Source: Clostridia bacterium (GTDB taxonomy: Bacteria; Bacillota; Clostridia; Christensenellales; Borkfalkiaceae). Taken from it: a DNA stretch of 64,000 nt. The notes beneath the pieces were generated by a model. The model did no database searches. It worked only from the letters and a program-made list of their open reading frames with translations, and was not told the origin of the DNA. The position numbers were made by a program, and so were the translations under genes. The DNA lies in assembly GCA_028720205.1 (NCBI GenBank), contig JAQYLE010000017.1:62001-126000 (forward strand), given 5' to 3'. Of the stretch, positions 1 to 10,857 are shown one piece after another (position 1 is the first letter of the stretch; each line of letters starts with the position of its first letter).

Positions 1-2
1 GT

Positions 3-839
3 GAGGTAATCGGATTTGATGACGGTGATTATGAAATTATGGGCGCACATATATGCAGTCGCGAAGAAGTATTAAAAAAAGATATTATATGCGATCCTAA
101 AATCGGAGATGCCGAATATCTTGACTCACTGTATGAACAGACAATTTTCGGATGGATTCATGCTGTGCAAAATCGTGATATTACCGATAAAATAATAAAT
201 GGTAAGTTAACGGCATTCGCATGGGAAGACATGTTTGAAAAGGGACGTCACATTTTTTGGCGAAATAATGAACTTGCCGGAGAGGCGGCAATTATGCATG
301 CTTCCCAATGCTATGGCAGGATGCCATATGAAACCAAAGTGGCTGTTATTGGCCGCGGAAACACTGCAAGAGGCGCTATACGTGTTTTGAATATGCTTGG
401 TGCAGATGTTATGCAGTATGATAGAAAAACAGAATCATTATTAAGAGATGAGATAGGAAAATACGACGTTTTAGTTAATTGTGTCTTGTGGGACACAACG
501 CGTTCGGATCACATTATTTATCGTAATGATTTGAAGCGTATGAAACGAAACGCAATGATTGTTGATGTAAGTTGTGACAGAAACGGAGGAATTGAGACAA
601 GCGTTCCTACAACATTTGAATCACCTACATATTTTGTAGATGGCATTATGCATTATGCAGTAGATCACACCCCGTCTTTGTTTTATAAGACGTTTACGGT
701 TGACAATTCAGCAACTATTGCTCCATATATAGATATGCTTATAAATGATAAACCTAACGATGTTTTGTTAAACTCAATTGCCGTAAAGGACGGAATTGTA
801 GTTAATAATAAAATCAATCAATTTCAAAAACGAACATAA
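3..839 (+). CDS. N5-(carboxyethyl)ornithine synthase / alanine dehydrogenase-like NAD(P)-binding protein, 5' truncated by window edge
   Basis: ORF frame is open to the window start; Rossmann-like VAVIGRGNTARGAIRVLNMLGADV and MIVDVSCDRNGGIETS motifs typical of AlaDH/CEOS proteins. Confidence 0.65.
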   Translation, partial: EVIGFDDGDYEIMGAHICSREEVLKKDIICDPKIGDAEYLDSLYEQTIFGWIHAVQNRDITDKIINGKLTAFAWEDMFEKGRHIFWRNNELAGEAAIMHASQCYGRMPYETKVAVIGRGNTARGAIRVLNMLGADVMQYDRKTESLLRDEIGKYDVLVNCVLWDTTRSDHIIYRNDLKRMKRNAMIVDVSCDRNGGIETSVPTTFESPTYFVDGIMHYAVDHTPSLFYKTFTVDNSATIAPYIDMLINDKPNDVLLNSIAVKDGIVVNNKINQFQKRT

Positions 840-932
840 GTAATAAAAACATGAAAGCATTATTTTTGGTTACATTGTAACTGCATATGCAAAAATACTG
901 TTAAAGAATTAAGATAATCAAGAGGTAAACGA

Positions 933-983
933 ATGAAAATATTGATCGGGGCGGATTTTGTTTCGACGCAAAGGAATATTTGA
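933..983 (+). pseudogene. Possible N-terminal remnant of a CapA-like protein (MKILIGADFVSTQRNI*)
   Basis: Short RBS-preceded reading frame resembling CapA N-termini, stopped after 16 codons. Confidence 0.35.
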
Positions 984-1011
984 ACCAATTTTGAAAGTTT
1001 GTGTGTAAAAT

Positions 1012-2520
1012 ATGGAAAAACAAGGTAAAAGATTAGTTTTTAATACCATTTCATCGTTAGGGTATCAAATAGTAGCTATTGTTTGCGGATTAATTCTGCC
1101 ACGGCTTATTTTACAAAGCTTTGGTTCTAATGTTAACGGATTAGTTAATTCGATTGCTCAATTTTTGGGTATTATATCTTTTTTGGATTTGGGCGTGGGA
1201 GCGGTAATTCAATCGTCATTGTATAAACCGCTTGCGGAAAAAGATAATGAAGGTATAAGCAAAATAATAGTTTCAGGCGGAAAGTTTTTTCGTAGAATAG
1301 CATATATCCTGTCGGGTTATATTGTCATATTGACTATTGTGTATCCGTTTATTAACGACAGCGATTTTGATTTTTTGTTTACTGCTTTACTGATTCTTTC
1401 AATGGGAATCAGTTCATTTGCACAATATTATTTTGGTGTTGTAGATAGATTATTATTAAGTGCAGACCAAAGAGGGTATATTCAATATAATGCTCAGACA
1501 ATTACTTTAATTTTAAATACGATAGCATGTGTGTTTCTTATTAAATTAGGCGCTTCTATTCAAATTGTAAAATTAGTCACTTCTTTGATATTTCTATTAA
1601 GACCAATTGTTTTAAGAATTTACGTTAATAAGCATTATTCAATTAATAGAAAAATCAAATACGAAGGGGAGCCGATAAAACAAAAATGGAATGGAATGGC
1701 GCAACATATTGCCGCCGTTGTTCTAGACGGAACAGACACTATTGTTTTAACTGTTTTTTCATCTCTTGCGAATGTTTCTATTTATTCTGTATATCATTTA
1801 GTTGTTAATAGCGTCAAAACCCTTTTTACTTCTTTGACAAACGGAATTCATTCTCTCATGGGCGAATTATGGGCAAAGCAAGACGTGGCAAGGCTTCGAG
1901 AATTTTTCAGGAAAGTTCAGTGGATGTTGCATACAGGGACTATTTTTATCTTTGGTTGCACAGTGCTTTTGATTGTGCCGTTCGTTCAAGTTTACACGAA
2001 AAGTATTACAGATACCAATTATATCCAACCGTTATTTGCGGTGTTAATTACTGCAGCGAACGCGGGCCATTGTTTGCGATTGCCTTATAATATCGTAATT
2101 TTAGCGGCAGGAGATTATAAAAATACACAACGCTGTTATATAGTTGCGACCTTGTTAAATATTATTATATCAATTATATGTGTATTTTTTTTGGGTCTCA
2201 TCGGAGTTGCAATAGGAACATTAGTGGCAATGGTTTATCAAACCATATGGATGGCGATCTATAACTCAAAACATTTAATAAAAGGAGAAATAAAAAGTTT
2301 CATTAAACAGATATTCGTTGATATTATCATGATCACTTTAATGTGGCTTGCGACTAGTTGGATAAAATTAGAATCGGTTACCTGGATTACTTGGATCTTT
2401 ATGGCTTTAAAAGTCGCGGGAATTAGTTTTCTTGTAGTTATTGTTGTCAATCTGATTTTTTATAGAAATGAGTTTTTAAGTATAATCAAAAGTTTAAAAA
2501 AGTCAAAAGTTAAATACTAG
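1012..2520 (+). CDS. Polysaccharide biosynthesis flippase (Wzx/MATE-like), multi-pass membrane protein
   Basis: 502 aa, many TM segments, NTISSLGYQIVAIVCGLILPRLIL N-terminus typical of oligosaccharide flippases; next to UDP-sugar genes. Confidence 0.85.
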   Translation: MEKQGKRLVFNTISSLGYQIVAIVCGLILPRLILQSFGSNVNGLVNSIAQFLGIISFLDLGVGAVIQSSLYKPLAEKDNEGISKIIVSGGKFFRRIAYILSGYIVILTIVYPFINDSDFDFLFTALLILSMGISSFAQYYFGVVDRLLLSADQRGYIQYNAQTITLILNTIACVFLIKLGASIQIVKLVTSLIFLLRPIVLRIYVNKHYSINRKIKYEGEPIKQKWNGMAQHIAAVVLDGTDTIVLTVFSSLANVSIYSVYHLVVNSVKTLFTSLTNGIHSLMGELWAKQDVARLREFFRKVQWMLHTGTIFIFGCTVLLIVPFVQVYTKSITDTNYIQPLFAVLITAANAGHCLRLPYNIVILAAGDYKNTQRCYIVATLLNIIISIICVFFLGLIGVAIGTLVAMVYQTIWMAIYNSKHLIKGEIKSFIKQIFVDIIMITLMWLATSWIKLESVTWITWIFMALKVAGISFLVVIVVNLIFYRNEFLSIIKSLKKSKVKY

Positions 2521-2531
2521 GAAACAATCAA

Positions 2532-3620
2532 ATGAATGAAATTACAAAGTTAAACAACAAAACCATTCTCATTACCGGGGCGGCGGGATTTATCGGGGCA
2601 AATCTGGTAATTAAACTTTTAGATACCGTGAAGTCGGTACATCTTGTCGGAATTGACAATATGAACGACTATTACGACGTTTCCATCAAGGAATACCGTC
2701 TTGCCGAGATTGAAAAGTCTGCAAAAGCCGCATCGGGCGGCAAGTGGACGTTTATCCGTGGCAATATTGCCGATAAGGCTCTGATGGAAGAAATCTTTGT
2801 AAAATACAAGCCGGATATAGTGGTTAATCTTGCGGCGCAGGCGGGGGTAAGATATTCAATAACCAACCCGGATGCGTATATAGAAAGCAATATCATAGGA
2901 TTTTATAATATTCTGGAAGCATGCCGCCATTCGTATGATAACGGCAGTAAGGGAGTGGAGCATCTTGTTTATGCATCTTCGTCCTCTGTTTACGGCTCAA
3001 ATAAAAAGGTGCCGTACAGTACCGACGATAAGGTGGACAACCCCGTAAGTCTTTATGCGGCAACAAAAAAATCTAACGAACTGTTAGCTCATGCGTACAG
3101 CAAACTTTACAATATACCATCCACAGGACTCAGATTTTTTACGGTATATGGGCCTGCGGGACGACCCGATATGGCGTATTTCGGATTTACGGACAAGCTG
3201 ATTAAAGGCGAAACAATTCAGATTTTTAACTACGGGAACTGTAAACGGGATTTTACGTATATAGACGACATAGTTGAAGGGGTAATTCGGGTAATTCAAC
3301 GCGCACCGGAAAGAAAAAACGGAGATGACGGTTTACCGTTACCGCCTTATAAAATCTATAATATCGGAAATAATCATCCTGAAAATCTGCTCGATTTTGT
3401 TACGATTTTGCAGGAGGAATTGGTTCGCGCAGGGGTGTTGCCGGAAGATTACGATTTTGAAGCGCATAAAAAGTTAGTTCCTATGCAGCCCGGAGACGTG
3501 CCGGTTACATATGCGGACACGAGCGCACTTGAACGTGATTTCGGATTTAAGCCTAGCACTTCATTGCGAGATGGATTGAGAAAATTTGCAGAATGGTATA
3601 AAAAATTTTACGAAATATAA
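2532..3620 (+). CDS. NAD-dependent epimerase/dehydratase, probably UDP-glucuronate 4-epimerase
   Basis: ITGAAGFIGANL Rossmann motif, YAATKKSNELLAHAYSKLYNIPSTGLRFFTVYGPAGRPDMA (YxxxK, UDP-GlcA epimerase signature). Confidence 0.9.
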   Translation: MNEITKLNNKTILITGAAGFIGANLVIKLLDTVKSVHLVGIDNMNDYYDVSIKEYRLAEIEKSAKAASGGKWTFIRGNIADKALMEEIFVKYKPDIVVNLAAQAGVRYSITNPDAYIESNIIGFYNILEACRHSYDNGSKGVEHLVYASSSSVYGSNKKVPYSTDDKVDNPVSLYAATKKSNELLAHAYSKLYNIPSTGLRFFTVYGPAGRPDMAYFGFTDKLIKGETIQIFNYGNCKRDFTYIDDIVEGVIRVIQRAPERKNGDDGLPLPPYKIYNIGNNHPENLLDFVTILQEELVRAGVLPEDYDFEAHKKLVPMQPGDVPVTYADTSALERDFGFKPSTSLRDGLRKFAEWYKKFYEI

Positions 3621-3642
3621 ATAAGTAAAAAGAGGTAGATAT

Positions 3643-4827
3643 ATGAAAATAGCGGTAGCAGGGACAGGATATGTTGGGCTTTCGTTGGCAGTTCTTCTGG
3701 CGCAGCATAACGAAGTGACGGCGGTGGATATTATTCCCGCGAAAGTAGATATGTTAAATCGGAAAAAATCTCCGATTGTCGATAAAGAAATAGAAGAATA
3801 TCTTGCGACAAAGCCGTTGAATCTGACGGCTACGACTGACGGCAATTCAGCATATCAAAATGCAGAGTTCGTGATAATCGCCGCGCCGACCAATTATGAT
3901 CCGGGAAAAAATCATTTCGATACGTCTGCCGTGGAAAGTGTAATCGAACAGGTATTACGCGTCAATAAAACTGCTATAATGATCATCAAGTCTACCGTGC
4001 CGGTTGGATATACCGAAAGCATTCGCAAAAAATATCAAACGGAGAACATTATATTCAGTCCGGAATTTTTGCGGGAAGGGCATGCTTTATACGACAATTT
4101 GTATCCGAGCCGCATTATCGTCGGCGTGCCGAAGGAGGATGAAAAAATGAAGGAATCGGCGCAAAAGTTTGCCGGACTTCTGCAGGAAGGGGCAGTCAAA
4201 CAAAATATCGACGTTCTTTTTCCGCCTCTTACAGAAGCAGAAGCGATTAAACTTTTCGCTAATACATATCTTGCGCTTCGGGTGGCGTATTTTAACGAGT
4301 TGGATACGTATGCCGAGTTAAAAGGATTAGATTCGAAAGCGATCATCGAAGGGGTGTCGTTAGATCCGCGTATCGGAAATTACTATAATAATCCGTCGTT
4401 CGGCTATGGCGGATATTGTTTGCCGAAAGACACAAAACAATTGCGCGCCAATTATGCCGATGTGCCGCAGAACCTGATTTCTGCAATCGTGGAATCAAAT
4501 ACAACCAGAAAAGATTTTATAGCCGAACAGATTTTGAAACGCAATCCGAAAGTGGTTGGAATATATCGGCTAACGATGAAAGCAAACAGCGATAATTTCA
4601 GGCAATCATCGATACAGGGCGTGATGAAACGAATCAAAGCAAAAGGGGTAGAAGTAGTCGTTTACGAACCGACGTTGAAAGAAGAAATGTTTTTTAACAG
4701 TCGGGTAATAAAAGATCTGAAAGAGTTTAAAAATGCGTCAGACGTGATTATTGCGAATAGATTTACAGACGAATTAAATGATGTTCAGGATAAAATTTAT
4801 ACCCGAGATTTATATTTCAGGGATTGA
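3643..4827 (+). CDS. ugd: UDP-glucose/GDP-mannose 6-dehydrogenase family protein
   Basis: [53 protein letters not shown] and [12 protein letters not shown] catalytic Cys motif. Confidence 0.92.
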   Translation: MKIAVAGTGYVGLSLAVLLAQHNEVTAVDIIPAKVDMLNRKKSPIVDKEIEEYLATKPLNLTATTDGNSAYQNAEFVIIAAPTNYDPGKNHFDTSAVESVIEQVLRVNKTAIMIIKSTVPVGYTESIRKKYQTENIIFSPEFLREGHALYDNLYPSRIIVGVPKEDEKMKESAQKFAGLLQEGAVKQNIDVLFPPLTEAEAIKLFANTYLALRVAYFNELDTYAELKGLDSKAIIEGVSLDPRIGNYYNNPSFGYGGYCLPKDTKQLRANYADVPQNLISAIVESNTTRKDFIAEQILKRNPKVVGIYRLTMKANSDNFRQSSIQGVMKRIKAKGVEVVVYEPTLKEEMFFNSRVIKDLKEFKNASDVIIANRFTDELNDVQDKIYTRDLYFRD

Positions 4828-4901
4828 GAAGAGATAATCAATCATCAAAGAAGAGTTATTCCCATAGGCGTAATTTTAGAACAATTGCAGGTTTTAAAAA
4901 G

Positions 4902-6083
4902 ATGATGAATAAAATAACGCAGGTGATGACGAATTTAATCGGAAGCGAAGTGTGCGGGCGGGAAATACAGTCCGCGCTTTACGCTACGCTTGCGGAGGAA
5001 GAACGCATCGATCTGTATCGCCTTTCAAAAAAACACGATTTGTCGCATCTTGTCGGTAATGCTTTGATAAAAAACGTTCTGATCGAAGAAGGTAAACTGA
5101 AAGAGACGTACCGGCAGGAATTATGTACGGCGGTTTACCGATACGAGCAAATAGCTTATGAACTCAGCGTTATAAAGAGGATATTTACCGAAGATAAAAT
5201 CCCGTATATTCCGTTGAAAGGCGCGGAGATTCGACAGTTTTATCCCGAACCTTGGATGCGAACGAGTTGCGATATAGACGTGCTTGTTCACGAGGAAGAT
5301 TTAGAAAAGGCGGTAAAAGCGCTGGAAGAGAAAGGAGAATATACGTGCGAAAGATATGAAAAAGGGTCGCATGATATACAGATGTATTCATCGACCGGCG
5401 TGCACGTGGAATTGCATTATACGTTGATAGAGAACGACGTTTTGCCTGACGCAAATAAAGTTTTATCCTGCATCTGGGAATATACGGCAGAAGAGAAAGG
5501 GGATTATACTAAAACGATTTCGTATGAAGCGTTTTATTTCTATCATATCGCGCATATGGTAAAGCATTTCATAAACGGAGGCTGCGGAATAAAACCTTTT
5601 GTTGATTTATGGGTTCTGAATCATAGCGAAAAAATACAATATGATATAGAGAAACGTAAAGAATTGTTGTTAAAAGGTGGACTTTTAAAATTTTCGGAAG
5701 AAGCGGAAAAGTTGTCGGAAGTGTGGTTCGGAGAGGCGCAGCATACTGAAACGACGCGGAAAATGGAAGAATACGTATTGCAAGGCGGCGTATACGGCAC
5801 AATGCAGAACCGCGTGGCTTTACAACAGGTTAAAAAGGGCGGAAAATGCAGATATGCGATGTCGCGGATATGGTTGCCGTACGAAACCCTGAAATATCAA
5901 TATCCCGTTTTAAAAAAGCATAAGTGGCTGATGCCGTTCTGCGAGGTGCGGCGTTGGTTTAAACTGTTATTTAAAGGCGGAGCAAGGCGCGGATTCAACG
6001 AACTTTCGGCGAACAGCCGTACAAGCAAAGCAGAGCAAAACGCGGCTAAGTCACTTCTCGCCGAGTTGGGGTTGAACGAGTAA
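4902..6083 (+). CDS. Nucleotidyltransferase family protein (uncharacterised NTase, PF14907-like)
   Basis: PYIPLKGAEIRQFYPEPWMRTSCDIDVLV NTase-like motif; start placed at internal ATG-ATG after the ORF overlap with ugd. Confidence 0.7.
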   Translation: MMNKITQVMTNLIGSEVCGREIQSALYATLAEEERIDLYRLSKKHDLSHLVGNALIKNVLIEEGKLKETYRQELCTAVYRYEQIAYELSVIKRIFTEDKIPYIPLKGAEIRQFYPEPWMRTSCDIDVLVHEEDLEKAVKALEEKGEYTCERYEKGSHDIQMYSSTGVHVELHYTLIENDVLPDANKVLSCIWEYTAEEKGDYTKTISYEAFYFYHIAHMVKHFINGGCGIKPFVDLWVLNHSEKIQYDIEKRKELLLKGGLLKFSEEAEKLSEVWFGEAQHTETTRKMEEYVLQGGVYGTMQNRVALQQVKKGGKCRYAMSRIWLPYETLKYQYPVLKKHKWLMPFCEVRRWFKLLFKGGARRGFNELSANSRTSKAEQNAAKSLLAELGLNE

Positions 6084-6161
6084 TAATTTTATTTATTAAT
6101 TATCAAACTTTAAATTATTTATATTTTTTCAGTTTCAAATTTGAAAAAAATGCTTTAAACC

Positions 6162-7226
6162 TTAATTGTGCTTATCCTCTAAATTTTTGGACAACTCTTT
6201 TTGTTCTTCGACGAATTGAATGGCGGCTTTTATGTCCTTTCCGGTAACTTTTATGTTGCTCTTTTCTTCTTGCCCGATCACGACGTGCGGATACGAAATA
6301 TCTATTCCTTCGGCCGTTATGATGGCGCGGTATTCCCTTAACAGATCCCTCTGTACCTGAAAACGGTCCTGTTCTTTGCAGGTGGCTACTATTTTAACGG
6401 TAACGTTGGAATCCTTATATTCCGAAACGCCTTTGTAAAAAGGCCCCGAAATGATGCCCGGAATCTTGTCTTTCAGTCCCGCGAATTTCTCGTCGAAAAG
6501 TTTTTCGATATATTCAATGGGAACGTCGTAGGGGAAATCCACGTCGACGGCAGCCAAAGACGGCTCTCTGGATAAGTTAACGACGTTTTTGATATCGCTG
6601 TGATTCATAATTTTGATATTGCCCGCCGCGTCGAGAAGTTTTGTGGTGCGGATACCTATTTCGATCACTTCGCCCCTGAACCCGTCGATAGAGATAATTT
6701 CGCCCGTATTGAATTCGTTTTCGAAAATGATAAACATTCCCGCGATGATATCGGCTATCAGCGACTGCGCGCCGAGACCTATGATAAGGGCCAGAATGCC
6801 TATCGAAGCGATCAGCGCCTCGGTATTCACGCCGCACGCTTTCAGCACGTAGATGATTACGGCTATCGCCGCGCCGTATTTAACGAAGCCGTCCAGAAGA
6901 CTGACTACCGTTTTCGTTCTGTCCGATTTTTTGAATCTGAGCCGGAACAACGTTCGTAAAATTTTTGCAACCGACAGAATGAGCAGAATATTGATCAGGC
7001 TGTTCAGCGCGATTTGCGGCATGGAGGGACTTATTTCAACGACTTCGCCACCCTCGGTTACGGTCTGTTTGACGATTCGGATATATTTATCGAAAAACTC
7101 CGTCGCGAAAGCGGATTGCGGGTTGCTGAATCTTACGATAACCAGAACTACGTACGCGATAAGGTAAACGACCGCCAACGCAACCCGAACCGTATAAATC
7201 AGGCGTTTTTTGTTGATTTTGCTCAT
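6162..7226 (-). CDS. MscS-type mechanosensitive ion channel
   Basis: ALIIGLGAQSLIADIIAGMFIIFENEFNTGEIISIDGFRGEVIEIGIRTTKL, classic MscS pore/beta domain. Confidence 0.93.
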   Translation of the reverse strand: MSKINKKRLIYTVRVALAVVYLIAYVVLVIVRFSNPQSAFATEFFDKYIRIVKQTVTEGGEVVEISPSMPQIALNSLINILLILSVAKILRTLFRLRFKKSDRTKTVVSLLDGFVKYGAAIAVIIYVLKACGVNTEALIASIGILALIIGLGAQSLIADIIAGMFIIFENEFNTGEIISIDGFRGEVIEIGIRTTKLLDAAGNIKIMNHSDIKNVVNLSREPSLAAVDVDFPYDVPIEYIEKLFDEKFAGLKDKIPGIISGPFYKGVSEYKDSNVTVKIVATCKEQDRFQVQRDLLREYRAIITAEGIDISYPHVVIGQEEKSNIKVTGKDIKAAIQFVEEQKELSKNLEDKHN

Positions 7227-7251
7227 ATTCGATTCTCCTTTTGTAATTCAA

Positions 7252-9720
7252 TCAGATTTCCGACTTTATCCTGAACGGGCAACTTTCGTCGCCCGCGACG
7301 TTTACTTCGTTCTTTACGCTGTCGCCGTTGCCGTATTGGAAAATTGCCTCGCCTTCGATAACCGCCGTAAAAGACGTCAACGAGTAAGCAGACAGGTCAA
7401 CCGTACATACGGACGAGCCGTAACCCGCGGATATATCCCCGACGGGAACGGTAATGCTTATGGATTGACCGTCGTCGGTAATAACGTTTATATGCAGATC
7501 GGAGACGACTTTTCCCGAAACGCTGACGGTCAACTCTCCGGTAGAGGAATCATAACTTACATTGCCGCAGGATTCGGGATAATATCCGTTTTCGTCAAGC
7601 CCCGCGACTATAGTACCCGAAGGCCATTGCATATCGTATACGGAATAACACGTTCCGTTTTCGTTTACCAATACGCCGTATTTTAAAGCGTAAGTTCCCG
7701 CGGGGACGTTCCTGAATACCGCCACGTCGTCTTTTCCAGCGTATTCGCAGAATGCCGATCCGTCCTCGGAGGCAACGCTTACAAGATAAATTTTGTAATA
7801 CATATCGTATTCCGCGGCTGGTGCGTCCCCCGGGGTGCTCTCCTGTTCGAGTTTCTCTTTTATATCCCGTACGCCCATATACAGATATACGTTGGAAGTG
7901 CCGTCGTCGTTATACGTTACCATCACGTCGCCGGGGTTGGGCGTCAGGCAGAACAAGGGCGGCAGATCGGAATATTCGGGCACGGATAACGTTTCGGTGA
8001 CGGTTCCCGACAGAGTTTCGTCTCCGTTTGCCGTCAGGTAAAACAAAAACGTGTACTCCGTATCGATCGACAGATATTCGAAGATCACAGGCTTACCCGA
8101 TAAAGTAAGATTCGTCGCCGAGTCGACTTCGCCGCCGTCCCGGTCGATAACTTTAACCGAATAAGTATCGCCCTCGTTCAGGTATCCGTCGAAATACAAA
8201 TAGACGGGAGCATGAATCGTATCGCCGTAATCGATGTTATAACTGGCGTTGAAAATTTCGCACCTTGTAAGGTTGACGTAAGAGGAAACGACTGCTTCAA
8301 CGGTTACGGATTCGGAAAATTGCCTGAATTCCTCGCCGTTGAAAACGGTAATATATCCCATCGGATCAAAATTATACAGAACGGAATCCACGAGAATTTC
8401 CACGGTAGGGGTGCGGCTGATTTTGCTTAAAGACAATGCGCAGGAATTATCGGTAAACTCCTTTGCGGGAACGGTGAACTCGTCGCGGGTAAGATCGTCG
8501 TGAATAACTTGCACTTTTACGTCGCCGCGGATTTCGTTGCCGAATGTAAGCGTAAGCGAATCGTTGTGAATGTTTGCCTGCCATGGCAAAGCCTCGTTAT
8601 CTATTACGATTTCTTCCGAAGAGCAGTAGGAATAATAGTTATTGTCCTTTACGTAATAAGAAACGAATTCCGCCGTATATTTTTCTTCCTCTATATGCAA
8701 AATGCGGGAAAGGGCGCCGTCCGTCGCCGTTTCGTAGCCGTCGAGGGCGGAACCCGAAGGGGAGTAAAGATTGATATACGTGACGAAATCCCCGTCGTAA
8801 TCTGTGGTAAGATACGCGTATAAATTGCAGGTATCATCGGAATTGTACGTCACCTTATACGCATAATTAAATTCTGTTCCGGTGGCGTTAATATAATAAT
8901 CCGCTACGTTTAGCGTGCGCGTTTCCGCGATTTCGTCGCCGTTTAATATTGTAAGCAGAAATTCTCTTTCGCCCTTTTCTATCTTTTCAAAGGCGACGGT
9001 GTTCCCGTTGACGGGAACCAATCTCCCGGTCAGCGAGTCGGAAAGTTCGCAGGAGAATCCGTCCGGAAGCGCCCCTTCGAAGTAAAACGTAATATCGGAA
9101 AATACCGCGGCGGAATCTTCGTCGGGGTAATAGTCGACACGATAATTCAAAAAATTCAGCGTTCCCGCGTCTGCCGGCTCTTGTGTCGATATAGGCGGCT
9201 CTTCCGCGGTATTTTGCGTTAATCCCGTTACGGGAACGATGCCCACGGCTGCCGCAACGCATACCGCGGCAATACCTGCAAACACGCCGGTTGCCCCCAC
9301 GCTCGCCGTCGCGCTTGCCGATAAAGAAACGGGCGCGGAAGCAGAAGCCGAAGCAGAAGCCGTTGCAGAGGCGGACGCAGACTGTACCAGTTCTTCCGCG
9401 TCGCCGATAGTAATGCCAGAGCCGTCGGCTTTTGCGGAGGGATTTTCGGAGGCGGAGGTTTCGGGGGAGACGAACGTTTCCGCGGCGCCGTTTTCCGTCT
9501 CGTTTACGCGGTATTTCTCTGCCGGAAAAATCTGATTTTCTTCAGACTTTATATATTCGTCGCATTCAAAAAATTCTTTATCCAAAGCCTTTCTCCCTGA
9601 TTTTAACGGAATATAAGGAATCTTTTTAAAAGTAAATACCGTACGGCAAGACGAAACAAAAAGCGGATAAAGATAGCGGAAAAAACGCGCCGAACACCTC
9701 TTTTCACTCTCCGTCCGCAA
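7252..9720 (-). CDS. Hypothetical protein with Ser-Ala low-complexity stretch, one TM helix and a large, probably extracellular region
   Basis: 822 aa; SASASATASASASASAPVSLSASATAS precedes GVFAGIAAVCVAAAVGIVPVTGL; exact start uncertain. Confidence 0.6.
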   Translation of the reverse strand: MRTESEKRCSARFFRYLYPLFVSSCRTVFTFKKIPYIPLKSGRKALDKEFFECDEYIKSEENQIFPAEKYRVNETENGAAETFVSPETSASENPSAKADGSGITIGDAEELVQSASASATASASASASAPVSLSASATASVGATGVFAGIAAVCVAAAVGIVPVTGLTQNTAEEPPISTQEPADAGTLNFLNYRVDYYPDEDSAAVFSDITFYFEGALPDGFSCELSDSLTGRLVPVNGNTVAFEKIEKGEREFLLTILNGDEIAETRTLNVADYYINATGTEFNYAYKVTYNSDDTCNLYAYLTTDYDGDFVTYINLYSPSGSALDGYETATDGALSRILHIEEEKYTAEFVSYYVKDNNYYSYCSSEEIVIDNEALPWQANIHNDSLTLTFGNEIRGDVKVQVIHDDLTRDEFTVPAKEFTDNSCALSLSKISRTPTVEILVDSVLYNFDPMGYITVFNGEEFRQFSESVTVEAVVSSYVNLTRCEIFNASYNIDYGDTIHAPVYLYFDGYLNEGDTYSVKVIDRDGGEVDSATNLTLSGKPVIFEYLSIDTEYTFLFYLTANGDETLSGTVTETLSVPEYSDLPPLFCLTPNPGDVMVTYNDDGTSNVYLYMGVRDIKEKLEQESTPGDAPAAEYDMYYKIYLVSVASEDGSAFCEYAGKDDVAVFRNVPAGTYALKYGVLVNENGTCYSVYDMQWPSGTIVAGLDENGYYPESCGNVSYDSSTGELTVSVSGKVVSDLHINVITDDGQSISITVPVGDISAGYGSSVCTVDLSAYSLTSFTAVIEGEAIFQYGNGDSVKNEVNVAGDESCPFRIKSEI

Positions 9721-10059
9721 AAAAAGTAAAATTTCGATTAAATTATATAAAATTATTCGGTTTCTGTCAATTATTTTTTATATTTTTAAGCGAAACGCCG
9801 CTAAATTTAACCGATGTTGCCTTAACGTTCACCTAAAATAGATTTTTGTCCTTTATTCCGTTTTTCTGTTTTATATTCAACAAATATAACTTGAATATTA
9901 GGTTAACTTATTGTTTCTTGGGCAGAGCCGGCAACAAGATATGAGATTGAACAAATATTGTTAGACTTAAAAAATTTTTGACGTTTTTTTAATTCCGCGT
10001 TATGTTTAAGTTGACAGACAAAACGCATTCTGCTAAAATCAAACAAGCGGAACGGATAT

Positions 10060-10804
10060 TTGCCGAAGAGGAAAAATAAAATGAGAAATAATACAGAAAC
10101 AATCGTATCAAAAAATAAAAAAATGATTGCGCACCGCGGAGTAAGCGGACTTGAAACGGAAAACACTCTTGCGGCGTTCATCGCGGCGGGAAACAGAACG
10201 TATTACGGCATAGAATGCGATATTCATCGTACCGCAGACGGGCGTTACGTAGTGATTCGCGACGCCGAAACAGGCAGAGTGGCTTCCGATAACCTGAATG
10301 TGGAAAGAAATAGTTTTTCGCTTGTGCGGAGCGTTATTCTGAACGATAAAGACGGTAGCAAACGCAAAGATTTGTTTATTCCGGAGTATCGGGAGTATCT
10401 GACCGTCTGCAAAAAAATACAATAAAATATCCGTCGTTGAACTGAAAGGCGTTTTCGCCGTAGAATGGATTCGGGAAGTCGTCGAAATCACGCGCAAGGC
10501 GGAGCAACTCGAAAACGCCGTATTTATTGCCTTCGACGCAGAAAATTTACTTGCATTGCGCAAATTATTACCGAAACAACCTTTGCAACTGCTCACGTGC
10601 GAATGGCGCGACGATTTGCCCGATTTTTTGGCAAAAAATCACTTCGGTTTAGATATCGCCTACAACCAACTCACCGAAGAACGCATTTCCGCTTGCCATA
10701 CAAAGGGCGTACAAGTGAATTGCTGGACGGTAGACGATAAATCTGCCGCCGAAGCATTATACGCCATGGGCGTAGATTATATCACTTCGAATATTTTGGA
10801 ATAA
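10060..10804 (+). pseudogene. Glycerophosphodiester phosphodiesterase (GDPD), frameshifted
   Basis: 10060..10425 has KMIAHRGVSGLETENTLAAF; 10556..10804 ends GVQVNCWTVDDKSAAEALYAMGVDYITSNILE; frames join if one A is removed from the A7 run near 10411-10420. Confidence 0.85.
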
Positions 10805-10857
10805 GCAGCCGATTAAAATAATTTTCGGCGCAACGATAACGAAAGACAGAGGAATTT

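Noticed and set aside
6600-7274. Plus-strand ORFs opposite the MscS gene
   Set aside because: Antisense shadow ORFs; minus-strand frame has a clear family match.
9239-9535. Plus-strand ORF with EAEAEA repeats
   Set aside because: Antisense reading of the Ser-Ala repeat in 7252..9720.
10405-10430. Programmed ribosomal frameshift in the GDPD gene at the A7 run
   Set aside because: No stimulatory structure recognised and the adjacent gene is also frameshifted; decay or sequencing indel is simpler.
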